This document shows, in pieces, positions 6,174-6,284 of a DNA stretch of 6,284 bases. Both the position numbers and the translations under genes were made by a program. Source of the DNA: an uncultured Mucispirillum sp. (lineage in GTDB: Bacteria > Chrysiogenota > Deferribacteres > Deferribacterales > Mucispirillaceae); NCBI GenBank assembly GCA_910586745.1, contig CAJUJZ010000127.1:1-6284 (forward strand), read 5' to 3'. The notes below the pieces were generated by a model. The model saw nothing but the letters and a program-made list of their open reading frames with translations, was not told the DNA's origin and searched no databases. The first letter of the stretch is position 1, and each line of letters starts with the position of its first letter.

Positions 6174-6202
6174 AATTTAGTAATCACAGTGAAAAGTGTC
6201 AA
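6174..6202 (-). promoter_or_regulatory. Predicted vegetative promoter of the hrcA-grpE-dnaK operon
   Basis: A perfect -35 box TTGACA (6197-6202, minus strand) is followed after 17 bp by TAAATT (6174-6179), 4 of 6 bases of the -10 consensus. Just upstream of the -35, at 6206-6220, is a T7A8 tract on the plus strand, placed where an UP element would be. No heat-shock sigma factor promoter is needed if CIRCE provides control. A lone TATAAT further upstream (6220-6225) lacks a -35 partner. Confidence 0.75.
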
Positions 6203-6263
6203 GAGTTTTTTTAAAAAAAATTATATTCTATTCTTAACTAACAGGACATATGTTACAGATTAG

Positions 6264-6284
6264 ATAACAAATACCTTTTGTTAT
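6264..6284. repeat. Perfect inverted repeat at the right edge
   Basis: ATAACAAA (6264-6271) and TTTGTTAT (6277-6284) are perfect 8-bp arms around TACCT. TGTTA (6251-6255) is a further partial copy. It could be an operator, the stem of a terminator of a gene beyond the edge, or a chance AT-rich palindrome; the sequence stops at its last base, so I cannot tell. Confidence 0.4.

Noticed and set aside
6220..6225. Perfect TATAAT upstream of the hrcA promoter
   Set aside because: No recognisable -35 hexamer lies at 16-18 bp from it, and the TTGACA promoter nearer to CIRCE explains the operon better.

Overview
The window is AT-rich bacterial DNA with every supported gene on the minus strand, so it reads biologically from right to left. 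Its core is a class I heat-shock operon, hrcA-grpE-dnaK, headed by a textbook CIRCE operator. Downstream (to the left) lie a repeat-rich intergenic region, a small gene for a stand-alone TfoX C-terminal domain protein, and the 5' half of a type I restriction endonuclease gene (hsdR) that runs off the left edge. The organism is probably Gram-negative: the DnaK carries the ATPase-domain insertion typical of Gram-negative homologues, and HrcA/CIRCE replaces sigma-32 type control. Low GC, this gene order and the intergenic repeat style would fit a host-associated anaerobe, for example a Deferribacterota member such as Mucispirillum, but that placement is a guess.

Layout from right to left. 6284-6126: control region with a small inverted repeat at the very edge, an A/T-tract that could act as an UP element, a sigma-70 type promoter (TTGACA, 17 bp, TAAATT) and the CIRCE element covering the predicted transcription start. 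6125-5070: hrcA, the CIRCE repressor. 5070-4465: grpE, overlapping hrcA by one base (TAATG). 4464-4429: a short spacer with a 16-bp palindrome just before a strong dnaK ribosome binding site. 4428-2506: dnaK, complete and canonical, with no dnaJ behind it. 2485-2458: probable terminator. 2435-2130: a cluster of intergenic repeats, including two direct copies of a 33-bp motif, one inverted partner, and a GC-rich 95-nt segment closed by an 11-bp inverted repeat. 1991-1716: TfoX C-terminal domain gene. 1448-1: hsdR, 5' part, with its own promoter.

The three heat-shock genes form one autoregulated unit. HrcA represses its own operon through CIRCE, and GrpE is the nucleotide-exchange factor for DnaK. 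The left part belongs to a different functional block: a restriction system whose HsdM and HsdS partners are not visible, next to a TfoX-like protein of unknown role. I see no clearly new multi-gene system. The stretch most worth a second look is the structured repeat region between dnaK and the TfoX-like gene.
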